Below are positions 25,249 through 33,939 of a stretch of DNA of 64,000 bases, in pieces (the first letter of the stretch is position 1; each line of letters starts with the position of its first letter). The notes beneath the pieces are model-generated. The model was not told where the DNA came from. It ran no database searches and saw only the letters and a program-made list of their open reading frames with translations. The position numbers were made by a program, and so were the translations under genes. The stretch is taken from contig NZ_BMTO01000016.1 in the NCBI RefSeq assembly GCF_014649715.1, positions 62,419 through 126,418 on the forward strand, read 5' to 3'. This DNA comes from Streptomyces lateritius. GTDB lineage: Bacteria; Actinomycetota; Actinomycetes; Streptomycetales; Streptomycetaceae.

Positions 25249-26436
25249 ATGAAGAGCACCACCCGCGCGTTGATCGCCACCGCGCTCGTCCTGGGCGTCG
25301 CAGGCACGGCGGCCCTGCCGGCCTCCGCCGCCCCGCCGGCCCCGGTGTCCGCCCCGGCCTCGGTGTCCGCCTCCGTCCAGGCGCCGAACCCCGCCCTGGA
25401 GGCGGCGATCGCCGGGCTGCCGAACGACCGGGCGACCGCCGCCCTGGTACGGGTCGGCGGCACCGAGAGCGTCTGGCGGGGCGCCTCCGGCGTGCACGAC
25501 CTGGAGTCGGACCGCCCGGCGGATCCGGACGGCCGCTTCCGGGCCGGCTCGGTGACCAAGGTCTTCACGGCGGCGGTCGCGCTCCAGCTGGCCGCCGAGG
25601 GCCGGCTGGACCTGGACCGCCCGGCCCGCTCGTACCTGCCGGAGCTGATCCCCGGCCGGTACGGGAAGGTCACCGTCCGCCAGCTCCTCGACCACACCCA
25701 CGGCATCCCGGCCGCCGACTTCGCCGGGGACACGGTCGAGGAGTGGTACACGAACCGCTTCCAGATCCACGACCCCCGGAAGACCGTCCGCTCGGCGACG
25801 GCGAAGAAGCCCGAGTTCGCGCCGGGCACCAAGCAGCACTACCTCAACATCGGCTACACGATCACGGGCCTGCTGATCGAGCGCGTGACGGGCGACTCCT
25901 ACGAGCACCAGGTCGCCGCGCGCGTCCTGCGGCCGCTCGGTCTGCGCGGCACGTACTTCCCCGGGACCGACCCGCGCATCAGGAGCCCGCACAACCACGG
26001 CTACCAGAGGATGACGCTGGACGACGGCACGACCGGGCTGCGCGACGTGTCGGTGTGGGGCACGACGGACGGCTGGGCGGCGGGCGACATCATCTCGACC
26101 ACCGCCGACCTGGAGCGTTTCACGCAGGCCCTCTTCCAGGGACGGGTGGTGCGCGGCCCGCTCCTGGAGGAGATGTTCACGCTGCCGAAGGTCGCGGACT
26201 TCAGGAGCGGCGACCCGGCGGCGTTCTCGATCGGCCTGTCGATGAAGAGGCTGGGCGGGCGCGAGGTGTGGGGCAAGACGGGCGGCAGGTGGGGCTACAA
26301 CGCGGCGATCGCCTCGACCCGCGACGGCGCGCGCACCCTGGTCTACAGCGTCAACTCCACGGACGCGAAGGGCCAGGACATGAACGAGGTCGCGCTCAAG
26401 CTCATGCTGGCGACGTACGGCATGCCGTCGGCGTGA
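25249..26436 (+). CDS. Secreted serine hydrolase (beta-lactamase class C / D-Ala-D-Ala carboxypeptidase family)
   Basis: 395 residues. A signal peptide ends near LPASAAPPA (about 27). The penicillin-binding fold shows the catalytic SxxK as SVTK (about residue 103), the YxN triad member in YLNIGY, and the KTG-equivalent GKTGG near the C-terminus. The start ATG 25249 follows GGGAG. Substrates could be peptidoglycan stem peptides or small esters. The 3' end overlaps the convergent membrane-protein gene by 35 bases. Confidence 0.9.
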   Translation: MKSTTRALIATALVLGVAGTAALPASAAPPAPVSAPASVSASVQAPNPALEAAIAGLPNDRATAALVRVGGTESVWRGASGVHDLESDRPADPDGRFRAGSVTKVFTAAVALQLAAEGRLDLDRPARSYLPELIPGRYGKVTVRQLLDHTHGIPAADFAGDTVEEWYTNRFQIHDPRKTVRSATAKKPEFAPGTKQHYLNIGYTITGLLIERVTGDSYEHQVAARVLRPLGLRGTYFPGTDPRIRSPHNHGYQRMTLDDGTTGLRDVSVWGTTDGWAAGDIISTTADLERFTQALFQGRVVRGPLLEEMFTLPKVADFRSGDPAAFSIGLSMKRLGGREVWGKTGGRWGYNAAIASTRDGARTLVYSVNSTDAKGQDMNEVALKLMLATYGMPSA

Positions 26437-26938
26437 GCGCCTCCAGGCGCTTGATCATCCGGTGGACGACGAGCAGCGGGATCACGCCGAAGACGCCGAA
26501 CGACATGTCGATGACCGACCACCAGAAGGGGATGCCCCGGATCGGGCCGCAGACGAGGGCGAGCGGGATGATGCCGGCGCAGGCGATCACGCCGAACTCG
26601 ATCACCCAGATGTTGCGGACCGGGTCGCGGTAGGGCCCGTAGAAGGCGACGGCGATGACGAGGTGGGCGAAGGCCAGCCAGTCGGTGCCGTAGAGGAGGA
26701 AGGGGTACTGCGCGTCGGCGGCGTCGAGGCCGTCCCGGACCCGCCGGACCCACTCCAGGAGACCGGGGAAGAGGTCGGCGACCGGGGATGCCCAGGACGT
26801 CAACGCGGCTTCGGCCAGGCGGAGTTCGGTGACCAGCGGGAAGGCGGTGAGCCCGCTGAGCACCAGGCAGACGATGAACAGGACCAGCCAGGCACGGATG
26901 CGCTTCAGGAGGGCTCTGGGCCCGTCGGCATCGCTCAT
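26402..26938 (-). CDS. Conserved integral membrane protein
   Basis: 178 residues with about four hydrophobic segments: near residues 15-38, 85-102, 110-132 and 140-158. A PFLLYGTDWLAFAH and YGPYRDPVRNIWVIEFG pattern is visible. I do not recognise a characterised family. ATG 26938 has a GGGGG ribosome site directly upstream; further in-frame starts exist but lack one. It is transcribed in the same direction as, and just downstream of, an ALDH gene but separated from it by a strong terminator. Confidence 0.72.
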   Translation of the reverse strand: MSDADGPRALLKRIRAWLVLFIVCLVLSGLTAFPLVTELRLAEAALTSWASPVADLFPGLLEWVRRVRDGLDAADAQYPFLLYGTDWLAFAHLVIAVAFYGPYRDPVRNIWVIEFGVIACAGIIPLALVCGPIRGIPFWWSVIDMSFGVFGVIPLLVVHRMIKRLEALTPTACRTSPA

Positions 26939-26991
26939 GCCCCCACCGTACGCCCTCATGAACGCGTTCAAAAATTGGGAGTCGCCCCCAT

Positions 26992-27042
26992 GACGACGCG
27001 GCCCCGGCACCCTTTCGAACAGGGTGCCGGGGCCGCGTCGTC
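26992..27042 (-). terminator. Very strong terminator after the second aminoaldehyde dehydrogenase gene
   Basis: A perfect 22-bp inverted repeat (26992-27013 with 27021-27042) and a 7-base loop begin 15 bases after the ALDH stop on the minus strand. It is the longest perfect stem in the window. Confidence 0.88.
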
Positions 27043-27057
27043 GGGGCTGCCTCGGGG

Positions 27058-28497
27058 TTACTGGCCCAGGGAGGTCATCACGTGCTTGATGCGCGTGTAG
27101 TCCTCGAAGCCGTACGCCGAGAGGTCCTTGCCGTAGCCGGACTTCTTGTAGCCGCCGTGCGGCATCTCGGCCACCAGCGGGATGTGGGTGTTGATCCACA
27201 CGCAGCCGAAGTCGAGCGCCTTGGACATCCGCATCGCGCGGCCGTGGTCCTTCGTCCAGACCGAGGACGCGAGCGCGAACTCGACGCCGTTGGCGAACTC
27301 CAGGGCCTGCTCCTCGTCACGGAAGGACTGCACCGTGATGACCGGGCCGAAGACCTCGTTCTGGATGATCTCGTCGTCCTGCTCCAGGCCGGAGACGACG
27401 GTCGGGGCGTAGAAGTAGCCCTTGTCGCCGACCTGGTGGCCGCCCGCCTCGACCTTCGCGTGGGCCGGGAGGCGCTCGATGAAGCCGCTGACCTGCTTCA
27501 GCTGGTTGGCGTTGTTCAGCGGGCCGTACAGCACGTCCTCGTCGTCCGGCTGACCGGTCTTGGTCTCGGCGGCGGCCTTGGCGAGCGCGGAGACGAACCG
27601 GTCGTGGATCGACTCGTGGACGAGGACCCGGGTCGCGGCCGTACAGTCCTGGCCCGCGTTGAAGAAGCCGGCCACCGAGATGTCCTCGACGGCCTTGTCG
27701 ATGTCGGTGTCCTCGAAGACGACGACCGGGGCCTTGCCGCCCAGCTCCAGGTGGACGCGCTTGACGTCCTTGGCCGCCGACTCGGCGACCTGCATGCCGG
27801 CGCGTACCGAACCGGTGATGGAGGCCATCGCCGGGATCGGGTGCTCGACCATCGCGCGGCCCGTCTCGCGGTCGCCGCAGATCACGTTGAAGACGCCCTT
27901 GGGGACGATGGAGCCGATGATCTCGGCCATCAGGACGGTCGACGCGGGGGTCGTGTCCGAGGGCTTGAGGACGACCGTGTTGCCCGCGGCGAGCGCCGGG
28001 GCGAACTTCCACACGGCCATCATCATCGGGTAGTTCCACGGCGCGACCTGGGCGCAGACACCCACCGGCTCACGGCGGACGATCGAGGTCATGCCCTCCA
28101 TGTACTCGCCGGCCGAGCGGCCCTCGAGCAGCCGGGCGGCACCCGCGAAGAAGCGGATCTGGTCCACCATGGGGGGGATCTCCTCGCTCGCGGTGAGAGC
28201 GACCGGCTTGCCGGTGTTCTCGACCTCGGCGGCGATCAGGTCCTCCGCGCGCTCCTCGAAGGCGTCCGCGATCTTCAGCAGGACCTTCTGGCGCTCGGCC
28301 GGCGTGGTGTCGCGCCAGGCCGGGAAGGCGGCCGCGGCGGCCGACATCGCGGCGTCGACGTCCGCCTGGCCGGAGAGCGGAGACGTGGCGAAGACCTCGC
28401 CCGTGGCCGGGTTGACCACCTCGATGGTCCGCCCGTCGGCGGCGTCCCGGAACTCCCCGTTGATGTAGTTACGCAGCCGGCGCAGCTCGGTGGTCAC
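27058..28497 (-). CDS. Gamma-aminobutyraldehyde dehydrogenase-type ALDH (second copy)
   Basis: 479 residues. It contains QVAPWNYPMMM, the LELGGKAPV catalytic Glu, the nucleophile near residue 285 in NAGQDCTAATR, and EMPHGGYKKSGYGKDLS at the end, all aminoaldehyde-dehydrogenase traits. The start is GTG 28497 with GGAGGGG upstream; the longer frame to 28593 crosses the promoter. It is divergent from the Lrp-type regulator and the aminotransferase, which suggests the sequence putrescine to 4-aminobutyraldehyde to GABA under Lrp control. It may differ from the copy at 17502 in substrate or in inducer. Confidence 0.92.
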   Translation of the reverse strand: MTTELRRLRNYINGEFRDAADGRTIEVVNPATGEVFATSPLSGQADVDAAMSAAAAAFPAWRDTTPAERQKVLLKIADAFEERAEDLIAAEVENTGKPVALTASEEIPPMVDQIRFFAGAARLLEGRSAGEYMEGMTSIVRREPVGVCAQVAPWNYPMMMAVWKFAPALAAGNTVVLKPSDTTPASTVLMAEIIGSIVPKGVFNVICGDRETGRAMVEHPIPAMASITGSVRAGMQVAESAAKDVKRVHLELGGKAPVVVFEDTDIDKAVEDISVAGFFNAGQDCTAATRVLVHESIHDRFVSALAKAAAETKTGQPDDEDVLYGPLNNANQLKQVSGFIERLPAHAKVEAGGHQVGDKGYFYAPTVVSGLEQDDEIIQNEVFGPVITVQSFRDEEQALEFANGVEFALASSVWTKDHGRAMRMSKALDFGCVWINTHIPLVAEMPHGGYKKSGYGKDLSAYGFEDYTRIKHVMTSLGQ

Positions 28498-28675
28498 TTG
28501 CCACCCCTCCTGTCGTTCAGAGTTCATTCTGTCCCGATGGGTGAGACATCCCCACAGTAGTCGCTCGGCGGACGCTTTCGACAGGGCTGACATCCCTCAA
28601 CTTCGGATTCAGTGTGATCACGGAGCTGAAACAACGAATTTCATCGCTCTGGGGTTGCAAGACAGACGAGTCTCG
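28498..28675. promoter_or_regulatory. Divergent regulatory region between ALDH and Lrp genes
   Basis: This 178-bp gap is locally AT-richer than its surroundings and should hold both divergent promoters. The interrupted palindrome TGAAA-n7-TTTCA at 28627-28643 is a candidate operator for the adjacent Lrp/AsnC regulator. No clear -35/-10 pair was found. Confidence 0.35.
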
Positions 28676-29182
28676 GTGCACAGTGAGGTTGTGGCCAGTC
28701 AAAGCACGAACTCCAGGACCGGAACCGGTTCGTCCCCGACGATCGATGCCGTCTCGCTGGCGATCATCGAGCAGCTCCAGCAGGACGGACGCCGTCCGTA
28801 CGCCTCCATCGGCAAGGCCGTCGGCCTCTCCGAGGCGGCCGTGCGCCAGCGCGTCCAGAAGCTGCTCGACCAGGGCGTCATGCAGATCGTCGCCGTCACC
28901 GACCCGCTCACCGTGGGATTCCGGCGGCAGGCGATGGTCGGCATCAACGTCGAGGGTGACCTCGATCCGGTCGCCGACGCGCTGACTGCCATGGCCGAGT
29001 GCGAGTACGTGGTGATGACCGCGGGCTCGTTCGACCTGATGGTGGAGATCGTCTGCGAGGACGACGACCACCTGCTGGATGTGATCAACAAGCGCATCCG
29101 CACCCTCCCCGGCGTGCGCTCCACCGAGAGCTTCGTCTACCTCAAGCTCAAGAAGCAGACCTATATGTGGGGAACCCGATAG
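28676..29182 (+). CDS. Lrp/AsnC-family transcriptional regulator
   Basis: 168 residues. The N-terminal winged helix-turn-helix (about 25-80) contains IDAVSLAIIEQLQQDGRRPY and SEAAVRQRVQKLL. The C-terminal RAM ligand/oligomer domain (about 90-160) has VMTAGSFDLMVEIVCEDDDHLL. The start is uncertain: GTG 28676 matches what I remember of streptomycete homologues (VHSEVVAS); GTG 28691 is the alternative. Its stop lies just before the aminotransferase start, so the two form an operon. It probably senses an amino acid or polyamine and controls the neighbouring catabolic genes. Confidence 0.9.
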   Translation: MHSEVVASQSTNSRTGTGSSPTIDAVSLAIIEQLQQDGRRPYASIGKAVGLSEAAVRQRVQKLLDQGVMQIVAVTDPLTVGFRRQAMVGINVEGDLDPVADALTAMAECEYVVMTAGSFDLMVEIVCEDDDHLLDVINKRIRTLPGVRSTESFVYLKLKKQTYMWGTR

Positions 29183-29184
29183 CC

Positions 29185-30546
29185 GTGAGCAAGGACCTCT
29201 CCAAGACCGCCTACGACCACCTGTGGATGCACTTCACCCGCATGTCGTCGTACGAGAACTCGCCCGTTCCCACCATCGTGCGTGGTGAGGGCACCTACAT
29301 CTTCGACGACAAGGGAAAGCGCTACCTCGACGGTCTCGCGGGTCTCTTCGTGGTCAACGCCGGACACGGCCGCCAGGAGCTGGCCGAGGTCGCGTACAAG
29401 CAGGCCCAGGAGCTCGCGTTCTTCCCCGTGTGGTCGTACGCGCACCCCAAGGCCGTCGAGCTCGCCGAGCGTCTGGCGCACTACGCCCCGGGCGACCTGA
29501 ACAAGGTCTTCTTCACCACCGGTGGCGGCGAGGCCGTCGAGACCGCCTGGAAGCTCGCCAAGCAGTACTTCAAGCTGCAGGGCAAGCACACCAAGTACAA
29601 GGTCATCTCCCGCGCGGTCGCCTACCACGGCACCCCGCAGGGCGCCCTGTCGATCACCGGCCTGCCTGCCCTGAAGGCCCCCTTCGAGCCGCTGGTCCCC
29701 GGCGCGCACAAGGTGCCGAACACCAACATCTACCGCGCCCCGATCCACGGCGACGACCCCGAGGCCTTCGGCCGCTGGGCCGCGGACCAGATCGAGCAGC
29801 AGATCCTCTTCGAGGGCCCCGAGACCGTCGCGGCCGTCTTCCTGGAGCCGGTGCAGAACGCCGGTGGCTGTTTCCCGCCGCCGCCCGGGTACTTCCAGCG
29901 GGTCCGCGAGATCTGTGACCAGTACGACGTGCTCCTCGTCTCCGACGAGACGATCTGCGCCTTCGGCCGCCTCGGCACGATGTTCGCCTGTGACAAGTTC
30001 GGCTACGTGCCGGACATGATCACCTGCGCCAAGGGCATGACCTCGGGCTACTCCCCGATCGGTGCCTGCATCGTCTCGGACCGCCTCGCGGAGCCGTTCT
30101 ACAAGGGCGACAACACCTTCCTGCACGGCTACACCTTCGGTGGCCACCCGGTGTCGTCGGCGGTCGCGATCGCCAACCTCGACATCTTCGACAAGGAAGG
30201 CCTGAACCAGCACGTGCTGGACGAGGAGGGCAGCTTCTTCGACACCCTGAAGAAGCTGCACGACCTGCCGATCGTCGGCGACGTCCGCGGCAACGGCTTC
30301 TTCTACGGCATCGAGCTGGTCAAGGACAAGGTCACCAAGGAGTCCTTCACGGACGAGGAGACCGAGCGCGTGCTCTACGGCTTCCTCTCCAAGGCGCTGT
30401 ACGAGAACGGTCTGTACTGCCGCGCCGACGACCGTGGCGACCCGGTCATCCAGCTGGCTCCGCCGCTGATCGCGGACCAGTCCACCTTCGACGAGATCGA
30501 GCAGATCCTCCGCGCCACCCTCACCGAGGCATGGACGAAGCTGTAA
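29185..30546 (+). CDS. Class III PLP aminotransferase (putrescine/omega-amine--pyruvate type)
   Basis: 453 residues. Features are TTGGGEAVETAWKLAKQY (cofactor phosphate region), VSDETICAFGRLG with the PLP aspartate, and the Schiff-base lysine near residue 283 in TCAKGMTSGY. The N-terminal YDHLWMHFTRM segment resembles omega-amino acid--pyruvate and putrescine--pyruvate (SpuC-like) aminotransferases rather than GabT. Start GTG 29185 is 3 bases after the regulator stop. With the divergent ALDH it probably converts putrescine to 4-aminobutyraldehyde and then to GABA; this is a context inference. Confidence 0.9.
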   Translation: MSKDLSKTAYDHLWMHFTRMSSYENSPVPTIVRGEGTYIFDDKGKRYLDGLAGLFVVNAGHGRQELAEVAYKQAQELAFFPVWSYAHPKAVELAERLAHYAPGDLNKVFFTTGGGEAVETAWKLAKQYFKLQGKHTKYKVISRAVAYHGTPQGALSITGLPALKAPFEPLVPGAHKVPNTNIYRAPIHGDDPEAFGRWAADQIEQQILFEGPETVAAVFLEPVQNAGGCFPPPPGYFQRVREICDQYDVLLVSDETICAFGRLGTMFACDKFGYVPDMITCAKGMTSGYSPIGACIVSDRLAEPFYKGDNTFLHGYTFGGHPVSSAVAIANLDIFDKEGLNQHVLDEEGSFFDTLKKLHDLPIVGDVRGNGFFYGIELVKDKVTKESFTDEETERVLYGFLSKALYENGLYCRADDRGDPVIQLAPPLIADQSTFDEIEQILRATLTEAWTKL

Positions 30547-30560
30547 CGATCTCCTCGCAC

Positions 30561-30629
30561 CACGCCGCCCTCACGGCGTGAACGGCCCGGGCATGCCCCC
30601 ATCCGAGTGGATGGCGGCAGCCCGGGCCG
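30561..30629 (+). terminator. Tandem hairpins after the aminotransferase gene
   Basis: A 7-bp stem (CACGCCG/CGGCGTG, 30561-30580) is followed by a perfect 10-bp stem (30583-30592 with 30620-30629) that encloses a small inner hairpin (CATCC-gagt-GGATG). It lies 15 bases past the stop codon. Confidence 0.78.
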
Positions 30630-30755
30630 CGTGCTGTCCCTACAAGCGGATCTGAATCCTTACGGTGCCCAGTGACCGAAAGGCGCGTCTCTTCGTTCCC
30701 CCGTACGGGGGTACACGGGGAACCACACAGCAGATCCGACTTCGAGGTGTACGCG

Positions 30756-31484
30756 ATGGCCCCACCGGACAACGACGTGCTCTGGGCGCGTTCCCTGCAC
30801 TACTCCCTCGGGAAATCGACCGTGCTCAGCGGCGTCTCCCTCGGTGTCCGCGAGGCGGAGATCCTCGCCCTGGTCGGGCCGCGCGGCAGCGGCAAGACCG
30901 CCCTCATGCACTGTCTCTCGGGCCAGGCCGTCGCCCAGCAGGGCGAGGTCTGGTTCAACAGCGGCCCCGTCCACACCATGACCGCGGCCCAGCGGGAACG
31001 GCTGCGCCGTGAGCGGTTCGGCTGGATCGACCCCGAGCCCGGGCTCGTACCGGAGCTGACCGCCTGGGAGAACGCGGCCCTGCCGCTGCTGCTGCGCGGG
31101 GTGTCCCACCGGGCCGCGCGGACCTCCGCCATGGAGTGGCTGGAGCGGCTGGACATCGGCGGGTCCGCGCGCAAGCGCCCGCACGCCCTCACCCAGTCGC
31201 AGCGGCAGCGGATCGCCATCGCCCGGAGCCTGGTCACCACTCCTTCGGTGCTCTTCGCGGACGAGCCGACCGCCTCCCTGCACCGCGCCGACGGCGCCCA
31301 GGTGCTGCGGACGCTGATGGCCGCGGTCCGCTCCCACGGGATCACCGTGCTGCTCGCCACCCACGACACCGAGGTCGCCGCCCTCGCCGACCGCACGGTC
31401 GCCCTGCTCGACGGGCGGCGGGTCGAGACGGCGGCGCCGACGACCGGGGCGGAGGGCGTCGCCGAGTGCTCGCTCTCCGTCTAG
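30756..31484 (+). CDS. ABC transporter ATP-binding protein with an atypical signature motif
   Basis: 242 residues. Walker A is GPRGSGKTA, the signature position reads LTQSQRQR rather than LSGGQ, Walker B is VLFADEPTAS and the H-loop is ATHDTEV. The arrangement (D-loop with ADEPTASL) resembles MacB/LolD-type ATPases that work with FtsX-like permeases. ATG 30756 (MAPPDND) was chosen; GTG 30747 is possible. It overlaps the permease gene by 19 bases. Substrate unknown; export of a lipophilic or peptide compound is the usual role of this type. Confidence 0.82.
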   Translation: MAPPDNDVLWARSLHYSLGKSTVLSGVSLGVREAEILALVGPRGSGKTALMHCLSGQAVAQQGEVWFNSGPVHTMTAAQRERLRRERFGWIDPEPGLVPELTAWENAALPLLLRGVSHRAARTSAMEWLERLDIGGSARKRPHALTQSQRQRIAIARSLVTTPSVLFADEPTASLHRADGAQVLRTLMAAVRSHGITVLLATHDTEVAALADRTVALLDGRRVETAAPTTGAEGVAECSLSV

Positions 31485-32635
31485 TCCGCGGAACCCACCA
31501 CCTCGTCCTGCTGCGGCGACTCCTGGTCGCCGCGGCGGCCGCGGGCGTCGGATTCCTGCTGCTGTGCACGCTCGGGTACGCCGTCGGGCACCCCGCCCAC
31601 GCGGCCGCCGCGTCCCTGCGCCTGCTGTGGTGCGCGATCCCGCTCGCGGCGACCGTGTACTTCGCGGTGGCCGTCGCCCGTACGGACCCCAGCATCCGCC
31701 CCCGGCCCGGACTGTCCGCGATCGGCCTCGGCCCGGCCCGGCTCACGGCGCTCGCCGCGGCCTCCACGGCGGTCTCCTGCACGCTCGGCTCGATGCTCGC
31801 GCTGCTGTTCTACCTGCACCTGCGCGGAGACATCACCGGGCTGCCCTTCGACGGGGCGGCCGCCGAGCTGCTCGCCGCGGACCAGCCGATCCCGCTCGCC
31901 GCGGCGCTCACCCTGCTCGCGATCCTGCCGGTGGTCGCCTCCACGGCGGCCGGTCTCGCGCTGCGGCCGAGGAAGACCGTCACCGCCGAGCGCGCCGAAG
32001 GCGCCGAGCGGCCGGCGCCGTCCGGCCTGCCGTGGGGCGTGGCGCTCCTCGCGATCGGCCTCGCGGTGGAGACGTACGCGGGGCAGGGCGGCCAGGGCGG
32101 GGCGTTCCCGCTGCCCGGGCGGTTCGAGGGCAGCCCCGGCGGCGTGCTCGCCGGCTGGATCCTCACGGCCGTCGGCCTCGCCATGGCGGGCCCCGGCATC
32201 ACCCACTGGTGCGGCCGGCTGCTCCAGACGGCCCGCCCGGGCGCGGTCCGGCTGCTGGCCGGCCGGGTCCTCATGAGCGAATCCCGCCGTATCGGCCGCC
32301 CGCTGGGCGTGGTGTGCGCGGTGGTCTCGGGCGCGCTGGCGGCCGGAACCGTGTACGGGTCCGGCTCGGGGTCCGGGTCCCCGGCCGGTGACTTCGGTCC
32401 GCTGTCGGGTCTGGCGGCGGGCCTGGTGGTGGCCTGCACGACGGCGACGCTGCTGACGGCGGCGCTCGAGGCGAAGCAGTGCCGGGCCCGCACCACCGAG
32501 GCCCTCCTCCGTCTCGGCGCCCCTGCGACGGTCCTGCGCACGGCGGCGCTGATGCGCGCGGGCGTCCTGCTGGCGGTGTTCCTGCCCCTGACGTGGCTGG
32601 TGGCGGAGCTGGCGGCGGTCCCCCTCCGGGGCTGA
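31466..32635 (+). CDS. ABC transporter permease-like membrane protein
   Basis: 389 residues with about eight to nine hydrophobic segments, grouped in an N-terminal set (about 15-180) and a C-terminal set (about 200-385). It contains ALLRLGAPATVLRTAALMRAG near the end, reminiscent of FtsX/DUF-type exporter permeases. The start GTG 31466 has GGAGG about 10 bases upstream and lies inside the end of the ATPase gene, so the pair is coupled. The specific family is not certain. Confidence 0.75.
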   Translation: MLALRLVRGTHHLVLLRRLLVAAAAAGVGFLLLCTLGYAVGHPAHAAAASLRLLWCAIPLAATVYFAVAVARTDPSIRPRPGLSAIGLGPARLTALAAASTAVSCTLGSMLALLFYLHLRGDITGLPFDGAAAELLAADQPIPLAAALTLLAILPVVASTAAGLALRPRKTVTAERAEGAERPAPSGLPWGVALLAIGLAVETYAGQGGQGGAFPLPGRFEGSPGGVLAGWILTAVGLAMAGPGITHWCGRLLQTARPGAVRLLAGRVLMSESRRIGRPLGVVCAVVSGALAAGTVYGSGSGSGSPAGDFGPLSGLAAGLVVACTTATLLTAALEAKQCRARTTEALLRLGAPATVLRTAALMRAGVLLAVFLPLTWLVAELAAVPLRG

Positions 32636-32705
32636 CACCACCGCCGCCCCTCGACCCTCCCCCGGCCGACACCGTCCGCCGAACCGCTCCGATCGGTGAG
32701 AGCCC

Positions 32706-33812
32706 CTACAGCCGGCGCACGGCCTGCGCCTCCGCCCGCTCCACCGAGGACCGGCCGTGCACATGCACGAGCGCCAGATGGAACAGCGCGGGGGCGAGCG
32801 GCGCCCAGAGGCGGATCCGGTCGGGTCGCAGCAGGTAACGGGCGACGTCGGCGGAGCGGAAAGGGACGTACTCGATGGTCTGGTGCTCCCAGCGGTCGGC
32901 GACTCCCCTGCTCAGCCGTGCCCGGAGCTGCTCCCCCGTCATGTCGCCGAGGCGGGCGTAGAAGTGGGCGCTCCAGCCACGCTGGTCGACATCGAGGACG
33001 AAGGCGAGCAGGGAGAGCGTGTACTCGTGCGGCTCCAACGACAGCTCCTCACGCATTCCGCGGCGCGCCACGGCGTGCAGGTCGGGCGCGTTGCGGCCGG
33101 CGGAGTCGATGTGCCGGGAGAGTCCCTCGTTGACGGAGGAGTTCCACACACCCGGTGCCATACGGACCCGGTTGCTGCGGCGGCTGACGACGAGCAGGTG
33201 GTCGGAGGTGACCACGGCGATGTTGACGGCGAAGCTGCACTGGAGGAACGCCGGCGCGGCCAGCGGGTCCTCCGGGTCGAGGTAGCGGGACCGGGGCGTG
33301 CTCCCGTCGGGCAGCCGGCGGTCCAGCTGCTGGGCGGCGAGGAAGGTGTAGTAGTCCGTCGGCCGCAGCCGCAGATGGACCTCGGACCGCTCGTCGAGAG
33401 CGGACCTGGAGATCTCCAGGCCCTCCACGGCGTACCGCGGCCCGTTCCACACCGGGGCACGGTCGCCCGCCGCCTCCGCCCGGCTCTCCTCCGCCTCGAT
33501 CTCGTCGCGCCAGGCCGCCATCTCCTCGGGCAGCGCGATCTCCCCGTCCAGGACCTGGACATGGATCGATTCGGCGGCGATCGCGCGGTCCCCGTCGCCC
33601 TCGACGACGAGGGCGGAGGTGTGCAGCGGGCCGAGCGAGAAGGTCGACCAGGCCAGGGCCTGCCGCTCACGGAAGGTGATGCTCCGGACCACCCCGGCCG
33701 AGCGGCGCCGGATCCTGAACCACACGTCCTGCGTCCACTGCTGGAACAGGGTGGCGAACACGACCCCCAGGATGGCGCCGACCACTCCGTTGCCCACGTC
33801 TATTCCGCTCAC
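32706..33812 (-). CDS. NUDIX-like protein with N-terminal membrane anchor
   Basis: 368 residues. An N-terminal hydrophobic segment (about 7-25, GVVGAILGVVFATLF) precedes a long soluble part. Residues near 245-270 read ARRGMREELSLEP, resembling the REExxEE heart of a NUDIX box but without the full GX5EX7REUXEEXGU spacing, so catalysis is doubtful. Start GTG 33812. It is convergent with the ABC permease gene and divergent from the DMT-type gene. Function unknown. Confidence 0.7.
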   Translation of the reverse strand: MSGIDVGNGVVGAILGVVFATLFQQWTQDVWFRIRRRSAGVVRSITFRERQALAWSTFSLGPLHTSALVVEGDGDRAIAAESIHVQVLDGEIALPEEMAAWRDEIEAEESRAEAAGDRAPVWNGPRYAVEGLEISRSALDERSEVHLRLRPTDYYTFLAAQQLDRRLPDGSTPRSRYLDPEDPLAAPAFLQCSFAVNIAVVTSDHLLVVSRRSNRVRMAPGVWNSSVNEGLSRHIDSAGRNAPDLHAVARRGMREELSLEPHEYTLSLLAFVLDVDQRGWSAHFYARLGDMTGEQLRARLSRGVADRWEHQTIEYVPFRSADVARYLLRPDRIRLWAPLAPALFHLALVHVHGRSSVERAEAQAVRRL

Positions 33813-33939
33813 CGCAGCAGCGTAGCCACATGATCACTTGCCCGTGGCCGGTTCTCGTGACCGCCGGAGGCAACTTCGGGGGCCGATCCCACGTCTGGCA
33901 TGCGGAACGACCATCGCGTACCCGAAACGGAGCCCTCTC

